Shown here: in pieces, positions 1 to 8,695 of the stretch
How the letters are laid out: each line of letters begins with the position of its first letter
Numbering within the stretch: the first letter of the stretch is position 1
Assembly (NCBI RefSeq): GCF_003171515.1
Contig: NC_089395.1
Coordinates: 248,001 to 312,000 of the forward strand
DNA from: Pyrenophora tritici-repentis
Lineage: Eukaryota; Ascomycota; Dothideomycetes; Pleosporales; Pleosporaceae
Direction: 5' to 3'
DNA: 64,000 bases
Made by a program: the position numbers and the translations under genes
The notes under the pieces: model-generated
Seen by the model: only the letters and a program-made list of their open reading frames with translations
Database searches by the model: none
Told to the model about the DNA's origin: nothing

Positions 1-2
1 TC

Positions 3-599
3 CACCTACTCTGGGCACCTGGACACACAGATATAGTTGGAAACGAAAGAGCAGACTACCTAGCAAAAGAAGCAACCAAAGAGGACCCCAGATCAACAAC
101 AAAGAGCATTGCCTACCTGGGCACGACAATCAAAAGGATACAACAAACGGAACAACGCCAAGAGTATGAGAAATACAAAGCAAGAGCAACCGCTCTAAAC
201 AAAGCTACCTACTCAGCCAAATACCCTCTTAAAATCAGCAAAACCATCCAAATGCCACAGAACACGAAAAGAGTAACCTCTAGCGCCTTCTACTCTCTTA
301 AGCTAGGACACGGATACTTCAACTCCTACCTAAAGAGATTTAAGAAACGAGACTCGAATCGCTGCACCTGCCAAAACATCCAAACGCCAGAACACCTACT
401 ACTGTACTGTCATCTATACAAAGACCATCGAAAAACGCTCCTACAAACAATCAAACATCGCCCAGTCACACTACCACTACTACTCCACACTAGTATAGGT
501 ATAGAAGCAACCCTAGCTTTTATCACTAGCACCAGAATAGGAACAAGAAAATGGTACCTAGGACAGCCAACAGAAGACCTACAGAGAGACACTGTATAA
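3..599 (+). CDS. LINE ORF2 C-terminus: RNase H end and zinc-binding tail (partial)
   Basis: The frame is open from the first bases of the window to a TAA at 597-599, so only the C-terminal 198 residues are present. The first residues carry the RNase H end motif (WAPGHTDIVGNERAD), with the conserved His and the final active-site Asp. Near the C-terminus is a Cys/His cluster, CTCQNIQTPEHLLLYC, of the CxCx7Hx4C type found at the end of Tad1-like LINE ORF2 proteins. The full protein would also carry an AP endonuclease and a reverse transcriptase upstream. No internal stop is seen, so this copy may be young. The clade (Tad1-like) is inferred from the RNase H plus C-terminal cluster layout. Confidence 0.8.
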   Translation, partial: HLLWAPGHTDIVGNERADYLAKEATKEDPRSTTKSIAYLGTTIKRIQQTEQRQEYEKYKARATALNKATYSAKYPLKISKTIQMPQNTKRVTSSAFYSLKLGHGYFNSYLKRFKKRDSNRCTCQNIQTPEHLLLYCHLYKDHRKTLLQTIKHRPVTLPLLLHTSIGIEATLAFITSTRIGTRKWYLGQPTEDLQRDTV

Positions 600-770
600 A
601 ACTAAAACCACAACCCTCTCCTTTGCCACAAGAGCCCGCTGCTACATCTCTTTCTACTTATCAAACTGCTCTTTAGCACCTGGCAACAAACAGATACAAG
701 CTATCTTTTGTAGAAAAGCCAAAAACCATATTAGCGAACCATACCAGAAAACCATGTAAATTAGAAAAAC

Positions 771-1005
771 TGTTAGAACAAGGTCTCCTCTGGTGGTATG
801 ACTACCATAGGCGACCGAGTAGAGGTACGAAAGGTAACCCTGTATTGGATTGAACTTCACTAAGAGCTATTGTTCTATCTACTTGTTGTTATGATGATCT
901 TAGGACGTACATGACAGATCATCATTCCGCGTCGGTCCTTCTGCTCGGGCTTACTCCACGAACCTCACCTCGCCGACCTGGACTGAACCTAACATATTCT
1001 TAACA
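771..1005 (-). repeat. Copia-1 3' LTR
   Basis: 235-bp LTR, 3' end of the minus-strand element, identical by eye to 5926-6160. The preceding AAAAC (766-770) is one half of the target duplication. Confidence 0.95.
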
Positions 1006-1014
1006 CTCCCCCTC
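1006..1014 (-). promoter_or_regulatory. Copia-1 polypurine tract
   Basis: Reads GAGGGGGAG on the minus strand, directly upstream of the 3' LTR. It overlaps the pol stop codon (1013-1015). This is the expected place for plus-strand priming. Confidence 0.8.
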
Positions 1015-4000
1015 AGGGCAGGTCCGGTCCAAGGACAACTCCTAATTGGTTCTTGAATCTCTCGAATGCGACTCGCTGCAATGGCTTTGTCATTCCATCA
1101 GCCACCATGTCTGCAGTTGGAACGTAGGCCACATCGAGTTTGCCTTGTTCTGCTAGGTCTCGGATAAAATGATAACAGACGTCGATGTGCTTTGATCTTT
1201 CGTGAAGGTGAGGGTTCTTTGTAAGTGCAATGGCACCCTGGTTGTCTCCTAGCATCTGGACCTTGTTGGTGTCTTTTCCAATGTACTTTGGGAACCCAAG
1301 ATCTCTAAACATTTGAGCAATCCACTGGCCTTGCTTGCAGCATGTTGATAGTGCGATGTATTCAGATTCGCAGCTTGACGTTGCAACAGACCGTTGCTTC
1401 TTGCTAGACCATGATATTGGACCTCCGTAGAACATTGCAGTGCTCCCTGAAACGCTCTTTCGGTCTACCATGTCGCTTGCCCAGTCAGCATCAGAGTAGA
1501 TGACAAATTGCGAGTGTACTCCCCCTGGTCCGTAGCGTAGCTTCAATGTCACTGTCGACCTTAGATATCGTAGCAGGTTCTTCAACGCATGGCCATGGTG
1601 TTCTGCTGGATCGCTCATGTATTGGCTTAGCTTTCCGAGGGTGAATGCAATGTCTGGACGTGTAAGAACCATAGCAAACATAAGGCTCCCTATCACTTGC
1701 TGGTATTCAGTGATGTCGATTCGGGTGTCGTTGTCAGTGGCTGGCCTAAATGAAGTGTAATCTGCAGATGGAATCTTCTTGTCTCTGTGTTGTTTGCTAG
1801 ACATTCCAAACTTGTCAAGTACTGCGTGTAGGTACTGCTCTTGATCGAGGTAGATTGTGCGGCGCTTTCTGTCTCGCGTAACTCGTACTCCAAGGATCTT
1901 ATGAATCTCCCCCAGGTTCTTGGTGTTGAATCTTCCAGAAAGCTTCTCGTAGAACCAATCAATTTGAGCTCGATCTTTTGCAGCAGCAGCAATGTCATCA
2001 ACGTAGACGAGGATACGGAGTTGTTTTTCTTTGTGGATAAACATGCACGGGTCTGCGAGGCTTTGTACGAATCCCCATGCCAGAAGTTCTTTCTTTATCA
2101 ACAAGTTCCAGTCGCGAGCAGCCTGTTTGAGTCCGTATAAGCTGCGGAGAACTCTAAGGACGTATCCTTTTTTGACTTCTACTCCTTGGGGTTGCTTAAG
2201 AAAGATCTCTTCCTTCAAGTGCGACTCTGTGAATGCATTCTTAATGTCAAAGTGGAAACATTCCAGGTTTTCCGCTGCGACAGTGGCCATAAACAGACGT
2301 AAGGTGTCCATGCGGACTGTCGGGGCAAAAGTCTCGTTGTAGTCTGTTCCGTGTGCTTGCGTAAAACCTCTTGCCACAAGGCGTGCCTTAAACCTCTCAA
2401 CAGTCCCGTCGAGATTCGTTTTGACTGTAAAAACCCACTTTGAATCAACCATGTTCGCGTCTTTTGGCTTTGGAACTTCCTCCCAGGTTCGATTCTCTAT
2501 TAACGCGATTATCTCTTCAAGTATTGCTGCTTTCCATTGCTTTCCATACTTTGGGTCGTTGATAGCTTGCTCGTGTGTCTGGGGGATCTGGATTCCTGCG
2601 ATCTCGGTTGCTGCGAAAGCCTTCTCAGATAGTCGTGTTTGCTCTTCTGTAAGGCCAACTTGGGCTAGCATAGCTTTAACGATCTTGCTAAATCTCTCGT
2701 CCTCAACAATCTCTTCGTTAGACCTCTTCCGTTTGGCTTGTCTAGTGAAGTATCGTGGAATCTCCTTTTCTCGTACAGACTGGGTACACGGTTCTTCGGG
2801 CCCCTCTTCGTTCACAAGATTAGGAACCCGCTCATCAGATGGTGCAGTAGGAGGAATAGTAGTTAGCCTCCTTGGTCTTCCTCTGTGACGCTTCACTGGT
2901 TCATGAGTTAGCTCTGCCGAAGATGGTTCCATTAGGTTCTCGGAAACTGGTTCTATTGGTTCTGCAGGAGATGGTTCCATTGGTTCGGTAGGAGATGGTT
3001 CCATTGGTTCTGCAGGAGATGGTTCCATTCGTTCGGTAGGAGTTGGTTCCATTCGTTCGGCAGGAGATAATTCTAGATCCTTCCTAGGTCTTCCTCTTGG
3101 TTTTCGGTCTGGCATCGTATTCTGCGTTCCTTGTGGTCCAGCTGGTATGTTTCGCAGTCGTAGTTCAACTTTCCCTCCAGGGGTGTATTCGTCCACTGAC
3201 AATCGGCTTGTCCTTGAGGTGTATCCAAGCTCTGGCGAATAGAACTTGAACTGCTTATTTGTTGTCTCAGAATATCCCATAAATACTCCAATTCTGCCAC
3301 GGTCCACGAGCTTGTCATGTCGTTGGTCTGCTGGAATCGTTTTAGGGTTGATGTACGAATAGCATTTGCTCCCCCATACACGGATGTGGTCAATGGATGG
3401 TTTCGTTCCTGTGAATGCCTCTTCAGGACTGACTTGCTTTCCATTGATCATAGGTCCTGTGTTTGTACGGTTGCGTAGGTATGCGTCTGCTTCGACAGCT
3501 TCATCCCAAAACTCAATTGGTAAACCAGCGTCTTTCAACATTGCTCTCATATCAGCTTCAGCAGTTTGGATGTTTCGCTCGGCTGGTCCATTCTGGTGTG
3601 AGGAAGCAATTGTTGTAGGCTGAATTTCCACGCCTTGTGTAACTCTCCATTCCTCAGCTTGCTGTAGAAGTTCTGGTGCATTGTCGGTTCCAGCAGCTTT
3701 GACTTTCTCGCCAGTTTGATGTTCTACAAAGGTCTTCCAGATTCGGAGTTCCCGTTGTGCGTCTCCCTTTTTCTTCAGCGGGATAACCCAGTTTTTCCGC
3801 GTGTAGCTATCAATAATTTGGAGGAACCACCTGTTTCCTCGTAGAGATGTTGGAAAGGGTCCAGCAATGTCAAACTGTACTAAGGCTAGCTTCGTGGCCT
3901 TGTGCTCTCTTAGCTGCTTAGGGATGCTGTTCTTCATCTTTGTCAGGGAACACACTTCGCAGATTTCAATCTTCTCTGGAACTTGAATCTTCTTCTGGAG

Positions 4001-4363
4001 AGTTGTAACTTCGTGGAGTTTGGCAATCTTTGTAGGTCCTAGGTGTGCGAAACGTCTGTGATACAGCAGGTATCTCTCCTTTTCATTAACCTTAAGCTCG
4101 CTCTTAACTGGTGTATGGGGTTCCGTGCCTAGGAATGCTGTCTCGTGGTATCCATCGGCAATGTGTGACACTACGTAGAGGCCGTCGTCCATAGTTGCTT
4201 TAATAATGATCTCCTTTCCTAGTTTGAAGCATAGTACGTGTGAATTGAAACGACCCTTCAGGCCTGCTGCGCAAATTCTTCTCCCTGATAACAAATTGAC
4301 TCCAAGGTTAGGTACAAGCAGTACTTCTGACAACCATGTCGACGATCCGTCTTTACACACCAC
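1013..4363 (-). CDS. Copia-1 pol: integrase, reverse transcriptase, RNase H
   Basis: The frame encodes 1116 residues and ends next to the polypurine tract. The order is the end of the protease (LVPNLGVNLLS, residues 16-26), a GAG-pre-integrase zinc region (Hx..CEVC), and an integrase core with DDE residues (FDIAGPF, AGTDNAPE and a downstream Glu). Then come tandem PSPAEPMEP-type repeats (about residues 450-500), RT with FxFDIKNAF and YVDDI, and RNase H with YSDADWA and SCESEYIAL. The true pol frame continues upstream of 4363 to about 4400, where it meets the gag frame. The S/P/E repeat linker is a low-complexity expansion between integrase and RT. Confidence 0.92.
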   Translation of the reverse strand: MVCKDGSSTWLSEVLLVPNLGVNLLSGRRICAAGLKGRFNSHVLCFKLGKEIIIKATMDDGLYVVSHIADGYHETAFLGTEPHTPVKSELKVNEKERYLLYHRRFAHLGPTKIAKLHEVTTLQKKIQVPEKIEICEVCSLTKMKNSIPKQLREHKATKLALVQFDIAGPFPTSLRGNRWFLQIIDSYTRKNWVIPLKKKGDAQRELRIWKTFVEHQTGEKVKAAGTDNAPELLQQAEEWRVTQGVEIQPTTIASSHQNGPAERNIQTAEADMRAMLKDAGLPIEFWDEAVEADAYLRNRTNTGPMINGKQVSPEEAFTGTKPSIDHIRVWGSKCYSYINPKTIPADQRHDKLVDRGRIGVFMGYSETTNKQFKFYSPELGYTSRTSRLSVDEYTPGGKVELRLRNIPAGPQGTQNTMPDRKPRGRPRKDLELSPAERMEPTPTERMEPSPAEPMEPSPTEPMEPSPAEPIEPVSENLMEPSSAELTHEPVKRHRGRPRRLTTIPPTAPSDERVPNLVNEEGPEEPCTQSVREKEIPRYFTRQAKRKRSNEEIVEDERFSKIVKAMLAQVGLTEEQTRLSEKAFAATEIAGIQIPQTHEQAINDPKYGKQWKAAILEEIIALIENRTWEEVPKPKDANMVDSKWVFTVKTNLDGTVERFKARLVARGFTQAHGTDYNETFAPTVRMDTLRLFMATVAAENLECFHFDIKNAFTESHLKEEIFLKQPQGVEVKKGYVLRVLRSLYGLKQAARDWNLLIKKELLAWGFVQSLADPCMFIHKEKQLRILVYVDDIAAAAKDRAQIDWFYEKLSGRFNTKNLGEIHKILGVRVTRDRKRRTIYLDQEQYLHAVLDKFGMSSKQHRDKKIPSADYTSFRPATDNDTRIDITEYQQVIGSLMFAMVLTRPDIAFTLGKLSQYMSDPAEHHGHALKNLLRYLRSTVTLKLRYGPGGVHSQFVIYSDADWASDMVDRKSVSGSTAMFYGGPISWSSKKQRSVATSSCESEYIALSTCCKQGQWIAQMFRDLGFPKYIGKDTNKVQMLGDNQGAIALTKNPHLHERSKHIDVCYHFIRDLAEQGKLDVAYVPTADMVADGMTKPLQRVAFERFKNQLGVVLGPDLP

Positions 4364-5565
4364 TTGAGCTTCTCCTTTCCAGTCTGCATATAATTCTCCC
4401 CTCCAACCCGAACTAGTCTTCGCTTGATCTTGATCATTCGTCTAAACAATGAGGGTTGGTCAGACATGTGGGAGGAGGCGCCAGTGTCGGCAGCCCAAGT
4501 AGATGGAGAGGCCTTACCGACAATGTCTTTTGAGAGACGGCATGTCTCAATTTCCTCGGGTTCAGAGTCTGAGGTCTCGGATAATTCATCTGACTCTGAA
4601 TTGACTTCTTCGGCTCCATATGCTTTGCCAGTCTTTTTGTGAGAATTCCTTTGCTTGAGTGTCTTAATAGGCGGCTTAGATGATTTCTTAGCGTCGTATT
4701 CCTTAAGGAGCTTTCGAGCTCTCTCACGTCTTGGACAGTCTCGTACGCCATGGGCTCCGTCACAAAGGAAGCATTGGACCATAAACTTAGTACCAGATTC
4801 GGAGTCAGACGATAGTGGTGAGCTCTTGTGATTTCGGCGCTTGTAAGGCGGAACATACTTCTCCGTCTTCCGGAATGCTGGGAGAGCTTTTTCGTCGGCG
4901 TCTTGCTGGTCTCGAACCTCCTTCTCTTCCAGAAACTTAAGTTTCTGTTCAACCGTAAGGTTAAGTTGGGCGTTTAAGGTGTCAATCGTAGTCTTAAATT
5001 CTTTCGGGAGTGATCTAATAAGAACGAGTAGTAGTGCAGAGTCCTTGTAAGCTCCGTTGGTGTCAGCGTCTGCTGCTACGAGTTTGCGTCGGTATTCCTT
5101 TAGCTTTTCCCATGATCCAACAATTGTGTTCCCAGGATTGAATGTGAACGTTTGAATTCTGGTCATGTAAATGTTGGCGGTTGTGGCGTCAGTTTGGGTG
5201 TACTTCTTTTGTAGGTAGGCCCAGAACTGGAAGGCAGTGTCGTATTCGTCAATAAGGGCTTGGTCATCTTCAGTAAGCGACCGAAACAAGAGATCGATTG
5301 CAGTGGCTTCATCTTCTAGGTACTTGTCTCTTTTTTCAATGTTGACGCGGATCTTAGTATGCTTGTCTGCTTCAGCAATTTCCAACTCTTCCATAGCCTC
5401 CGTTAGTTCACCGGCTATTGCTATTTGGCAGTGCTGTACCAGGTTTTTCTCGCAGACATAGAAGACTTTCTTCCCCTTAAGCTTGACCTTGTTTCGGCGG
5501 AACCAAGTATCGTGGTTTTCAGCTGTAAGTTGGGGAATCTTCCATTCTTCCTTCTCTACAGCCAT
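4258..5565 (-). CDS. Copia-1 gag and start of protease
   Basis: 435 residues starting at an ATG (5563-5565). The N-terminal half is a UBN2-like Ty1/Copia gag. A zinc knuckle (CFLCDGAHGVRDC, CX2CX4HX4C-type) follows at about residue 270. The protease active site WAADTGASSHM begins about residue 357. The frame then leaves the protease at a GGGG run near 4398-4401. Re-reading one base there gives ELYADWKGEAQVV, which joins directly to pol. Shift to the -1 frame could be a one-base G deletion or recoding. A deletion is more likely, because the site lies inside the protease fold and not at a domain boundary. Confidence 0.9.
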   Translation of the reverse strand: MAVEKEEWKIPQLTAENHDTWFRRNKVKLKGKKVFYVCEKNLVQHCQIAIAGELTEAMEELEIAEADKHTKIRVNIEKRDKYLEDEATAIDLLFRSLTEDDQALIDEYDTAFQFWAYLQKKYTQTDATTANIYMTRIQTFTFNPGNTIVGSWEKLKEYRRKLVAADADTNGAYKDSALLLVLIRSLPKEFKTTIDTLNAQLNLTVEQKLKFLEEKEVRDQQDADEKALPAFRKTEKYVPPYKRRNHKSSPLSSDSESGTKFMVQCFLCDGAHGVRDCPRRERARKLLKEYDAKKSSKPPIKTLKQRNSHKKTGKAYGAEEVNSESDELSETSDSEPEEIETCRLSKDIVGKASPSTWAADTGASSHMSDQPSLFRRMIKIKRRLVRVGGENYMQTGKEKLKWCVKTDRRHGCQKYCLYLTLESICYQGEEFAQQA

Positions 5566-5634
5566 CTTGTGTGTTTTGAGTTGGTGAGACTATTATGCGA
5601 GCAAGGTACGTGGTATGATGCTAAGAGTGTAGGT

Positions 5635-5688
5635 GATGCGGGCGATGCGGGCGATACAGGCGATGCGGGCGATCCGGGCGATCCGGGT
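5635..5688 (+). repeat. 9-bp tandem repeat, Copia-1 leader
   Basis: Six copies of a 9-bp unit (GATGCGGGC and close variants GATACAGGC, GATCCGGGC) lie between the gag start and the 5' LTR, in the untranslated leader. Confidence 0.9.
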
Positions 5689-5794
5689 GATATTCTGCGG
5701 GCGGTGCAGTCGTTATCGGTTCTCGGGTGTAGAGACGGTGTATTTAAGTGTGATTGCGTGTTAACCGCGTTGTACACGACTTCTTTTCTTTTCT

Positions 5795-5886
5795 GATTCC
5801 TTCTTGAATCTAAGTCCTTCGTGACTTGGGTGGATGTTTTGATTCCTTCTTGAATCTGAGTCCTTCGTGACTCGGGTAGGTGTTTG
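5795..5886 (+). repeat. 46-bp tandem duplication, Copia-1 leader
   Basis: Two near-identical 46-bp units start at 5795 and 5841, both opening GATTCCTTCTTGAATCT. They are in the leader between the primer binding site and gag. Confidence 0.85.
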
Positions 5887-5910
5887 AAAACAATAACGTT
5901 GGGTTAGGCA

Positions 5911-5925
5911 ACCGGGCTCATAACC
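5911..5925 (-). promoter_or_regulatory. Copia-1 primer binding site (initiator tRNA anticodon arm)
   Basis: The plus strand reads ACCGGGCTCATAACC immediately beside the 5' LTR. This resembles the anticodon arm of eukaryotic initiator tRNA-Met (CAT anticodon inside GGGCTCATAACC), not a tRNA 3' end. The minus strand is therefore complementary to an internal tRNA segment, as in Drosophila copia, which uses a cleaved half-tRNA primer. The same motif occurs in Copia-2. Confidence 0.75.
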
Positions 5926-6160
5926 TGTTAGAACAAGGTCTCCTCTGGTGGTATGACTACCATAGGCGACCGAGTAGAGGTACGAAAGGTAACCCTGTAT
6001 TGGATTGAACTTCACTAAGAGCTATTGTTCTATCTACTTGTTGTTATGATGATCTTAGGACGTACATGACAGATCATCATTCCGCGTCGGTCCTTCTGCT
6101 CGGGCTTACTCCACGAACCTCACCTCGCCGACCTGGACTGAACCTAACATATTCTTAACA
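5926..6160 (-). repeat. Copia-1 5' LTR
   Basis: 235-bp LTR, 5' end of the minus-strand element, identical by eye to 771-1005. It is followed by target duplication AAAAC at 6161-6165. Confidence 0.95.
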
Positions 6161-6270
6161 AAAACCAAGATAGAACGGCCTTCGGCCAAAGTCCTACATA
6201 GTCTCTGACTGAAAAAGGACTCTAATGGAATAATAATAATAATAATAATAATACATCCTTCAAAGACAAG

Positions 6271-6722
6271 TGTTACGAACCTAAGGAGAGGACACAGTGC
6301 AAGATATGAAGGGCAGAAGGATGGAGACCTTGTCGGAATCCCTTCTCAGACAAAGGCGTACAAAGGTGTACAAGGACCAATGACGTAAGCCTGCCCCGCA
6401 TCCCACAAAGCTTGGCGGAACGCCACCATGGGACATGTCACGTGTGTCCCAAGGAATCCCACGATGTACCACGATGTCCCACGCATGGGACAGTGTAGGA
6501 CAACGTAGGACGTATAGGACATAGGACATTCGTTAGTATATAACAATAGGCAATGAGCCCTTACGGTTCATTGTGTTCAACTTCGAAATCTAAGGATTAG
6601 TACTTGATTCTCAACTCCCCGTATATTACATCGATCTACCAATCGTGCTATACACCCTCGTGTCCATCGCATCACTCTATCCCCGAGAACCAACCCAAGA
6701 TCATCTTCGGACGACCTTCACA
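6271..6722 (+). repeat. Gypsy-1 5' LTR
   Basis: 452 bp. U3 carries clustered GGGAC/TAGGAC direct repeats (about 6420-6530). A TATA box lies at 6537-6543. Confidence 0.95.
6537..6543 (+). promoter_or_regulatory. Gypsy-1 LTR TATA box
   Basis: TATATAA. A start about 30 bp downstream falls near 6570, just at the GTGTTCAA segment (6573-6580) that is complementary to the presumed primer site at 6725-6732. Confidence 0.65.
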
Positions 6723-6724
6723 CT

Positions 6725-6732
6725 TTGAACAC
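6725..6732 (+). promoter_or_regulatory. Gypsy-1 presumed self-primer binding site
   Basis: TTGAACAC, two bases after the 5' LTR, is the exact reverse complement of GTGTTCAA at 6573-6580 near the predicted 5' end of the transcript. No TGG start, as expected for pairing with a tRNA 3' end, is seen. Tf1/sushi chromoviruses prime from the 5' end of their own RNA, and this layout fits that mode. Confidence 0.55.
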
Positions 6733-6739
6733 CCTCAAG

Positions 6740-8695
6740 ATGAGTGACACCCCGATGAACACACCTAACGAAACTTCGTCAAGCCGCACCAAGGTGGCCA
6801 GACCCGATCTATTTCACGGCGATCGACACAAGCTCGAAGACTGGATTCTCCAGTTCGATCTCTTCTTCAGGTTTGAAGATGAGAAGGTCGACCCTACTGA
6901 TCGTGGACTGCTCATGGCAAGTTACATGCGAGGAACTGCCGCCACCTGGATCAAGCCTTACCTCAACAAATACATGGACGACAACGATGACGACGACGAT
7001 ATTGAACGAATGTTTGAAGACCATCCAACCTTCAAAGACAAGCTTAGACAGCAATTCGGAGTCATCAACGAAGAATCTAAGGCAGATCGTGCAATCCAAC
7101 AGCTCAAACAAACCCAATCAGTCGCCGACTACGCCAGTATCTTCCAGGGACATGCCCTGAAGACCGACTGGGACGACAAAGCATTAAGGGTTATGTACAG
7201 ACAAGGACTTAAGGAAAGAGTCAAAGAAGAGCTTATGCGAAGCGGCGTCGCAATCAACAACCTACAGGATCTTATCCGAGAATCAATTCGTATCGACAAT
7301 GCACTCTACGAATTGCAGCAGGAAATCCGACCGGTTAGAGCCAACCAGTCAGTGCAACGCACAAAGGGACGATTCTTCAAGAAGAAACCAGGATATCGGA
7401 CGACACCCGGAGGTATTGTACCCTCCGCCGGTAACAACTGGCACGACCCTGATGCAATGCAACTGGACAACATCAACAAAGGCAAGAGTTTCGGAAGGAA
7501 TGACAAGAAGAAGCCATATAACAAAAAGGAGATCACTTGTTATAATTGTGACAAGAAAGGTCACATGGCTAGGGACTGCCACAGCAAGAACAAGGTGGTT
7601 AGACAACTCAACGTTATCCACAAAGCAGTACCCACTGAGCAACACGAGACATGGAATGTCATATCTAAGCCAACCATCGAAATCAACACGCAGGAAAGCG
7701 TTTTAGGATTAGATAACCTCGCACTCGTGGAATCAGACTCAGAAGAAGAACAGCCCACTTCGGAGTACGACATGCTCGAAGATGAGTCCAAGGACTTAGA
7801 GGCTACGGAAATCGACCAGACCAAATTCGGCAAGATGGCCATGTTTGAAGGAATCAACAGGCCACCCACACCTTATATACAGGAAGAAGAGTTCTACAAG
7901 CTCGCAAGACAAATCAACCAGCTACTACGACACCTCAACAAGGCTAAAATCGAGTACGCCTGCGAGGAACCCAACATTATGGCTGCTATGCGACAGGACT
8001 TCTACCGATTGTCACTAGAAGTACAACAAAATAAGGAAAACATTTCAACCGAAATATTGGAGTTCCTACCAACAACATGGGAACTAAGCTGGATCGAAGA
8101 CGCAATTCGATCATGGGAAGAACCAACGTTGCCAATCTCGGAAGAAGAGAAGCAGGAGATCTACGACGAACTCTGCCAGACCAGGAACGATTGGAAGACC
8201 TTCCAACACGGCCACAAGAGAAAGGCCAAGGACATCAGTAGATCAAAGAAATACGACTACTGGATGAACCCTAGGAACCCAGAACATGAGAAGTTATCAT
8301 GGGTTACATGCATTCACGACCATTGCAGAGTACACTACTCGGATAAGTCCGGATCAGGATGGTTCCCGGAAGAAACCAAACGATCGTACCGCTGCAAGTG
8401 GCAATTCTTCGACTGCAAAAACGACCTATGCCCAATACATTTATGGGACAAAAGGGAAAAGACATACTTCCCAGGTCACGACAACCCCGAAGAAATTGAT
8501 CAGATGCAAACAGTATGGCTAAAAGAATACGATGAAGGAGACGCTTGGGAATGTCAACAACCCAACTGGCAAACATGCCTTAGCAAAGAATGCGACCTTC
8601 ATGCGATAGCCAAAGGATTCCATGGATTTGGAAATCAGGCTTTTTTAGGCCAGCACCCGGCCCAGAGCGGCCCGGCAAGGAGATTAACTCAGTAA
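6740..8695 (+). CDS. Gypsy-1 gag with zinc knuckle and three CX4CX2H repeats
   Basis: 651 residues from the ATG at 6740, the first ATG after the LTR. Residues about 20-210 are a retrotransposon gag capsid (LFHGDRHKLEDWILQFDLFF). A zinc knuckle CYNCDKKGHMARDC lies near residue 266. After it comes an unusually long acidic C-terminal part of about 370 residues. Its end carries three spaced Cys/His units, CIHDHCRVH, CKNDLCPIH and CLSKECDLH (8309-8335, 8414-8440, 8576-8602), each preceded by Trp and the first two followed by a WFP/YFP motif. Their role is unknown; nucleic-acid or protein binding is a guess. The stop at 8693-8695 lies downstream of the slippery site, so gag-only protein is expected as the main product. 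Confidence 0.92.
   Translation: MSDTPMNTPNETSSSRTKVARPDLFHGDRHKLEDWILQFDLFFRFEDEKVDPTDRGLLMASYMRGTAATWIKPYLNKYMDDNDDDDDIERMFEDHPTFKDKLRQQFGVINEESKADRAIQQLKQTQSVADYASIFQGHALKTDWDDKALRVMYRQGLKERVKEELMRSGVAINNLQDLIRESIRIDNALYELQQEIRPVRANQSVQRTKGRFFKKKPGYRTTPGGIVPSAGNNWHDPDAMQLDNINKGKSFGRNDKKKPYNKKEITCYNCDKKGHMARDCHSKNKVVRQLNVIHKAVPTEQHETWNVISKPTIEINTQESVLGLDNLALVESDSEEEQPTSEYDMLEDESKDLEATEIDQTKFGKMAMFEGINRPPTPYIQEEEFYKLARQINQLLRHLNKAKIEYACEEPNIMAAMRQDFYRLSLEVQQNKENISTEILEFLPTTWELSWIEDAIRSWEEPTLPISEEEKQEIYDELCQTRNDWKTFQHGHKRKAKDISRSKKYDYWMNPRNPEHEKLSWVTCIHDHCRVHYSDKSGSGWFPEETKRSYRCKWQFFDCKNDLCPIHLWDKREKTYFPGHDNPEEIDQMQTVWLKEYDEGDAWECQQPNWQTCLSKECDLHAIAKGFHGFGNQAFLGQHPAQSGPARRLTQ
8641..8647 (+). 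promoter_or_regulatory. -1 ribosomal frameshift site T TTT TTA
   Basis: In the gag frame this reads GC(T TTT TTA), exactly the canonical X XXY YYZ phase. Slipping by -1 gives TTT TTT AGG, which is the pol frame. A GC-rich stretch downstream (8648-8682, with CCGGCC and GGCCCGG) could form the stimulatory hairpin. Confidence 0.8.

Larger units (their letters stand above)
771..6160 (-). mobile_element. Copia-1, full-length Ty1/Copia LTR retrotransposon
   Basis: Two 235-bp LTRs (771-1005 and 5926-6160), identical by eye, begin TGTTAG and end TTAACA. They flank gag and pol on the minus strand. A 5-bp target duplication AAAAC lies at 766-770 and 6161-6165. A primer binding site touches the 5' LTR and a G-rich tract touches the 3' LTR. 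The domain order gag, protease, integrase, RT, RNase H is diagnostic of Ty1/Copia. The element sits in the 3' UTR of the LINE. One frameshift inside the protease separates gag-PR from the rest of pol, so as sequenced it may not be autonomous. Confidence 0.95.
1..6252 (+). mobile_element. LINE (non-LTR retrotransposon) 3' end, split by Copia-1
   Basis: The window opens inside the last part of a LINE ORF2 (3-599). Its 3' untranslated region runs to 770, where Copia-1 is inserted. The 3' UTR resumes after the target duplication (6161-6165) and ends in a (TAA)n tail at about 6230-6252. A TAA-type tail in place of poly(A) is common in Tad1-like fungal LINEs. The 5' end lies outside the window, so element length and its own target duplication cannot be given. 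The tail abuts sequence that continues an older Copia reading frame, so the LINE itself probably landed in a Copia element. Confidence 0.75.

Noticed and set aside
6281..6546. Short minus-strand frames in the Gypsy-1 LTRs, repeated at 12597-12862
   Set aside because: Identical because the LTRs are identical; no motif and no independent support.
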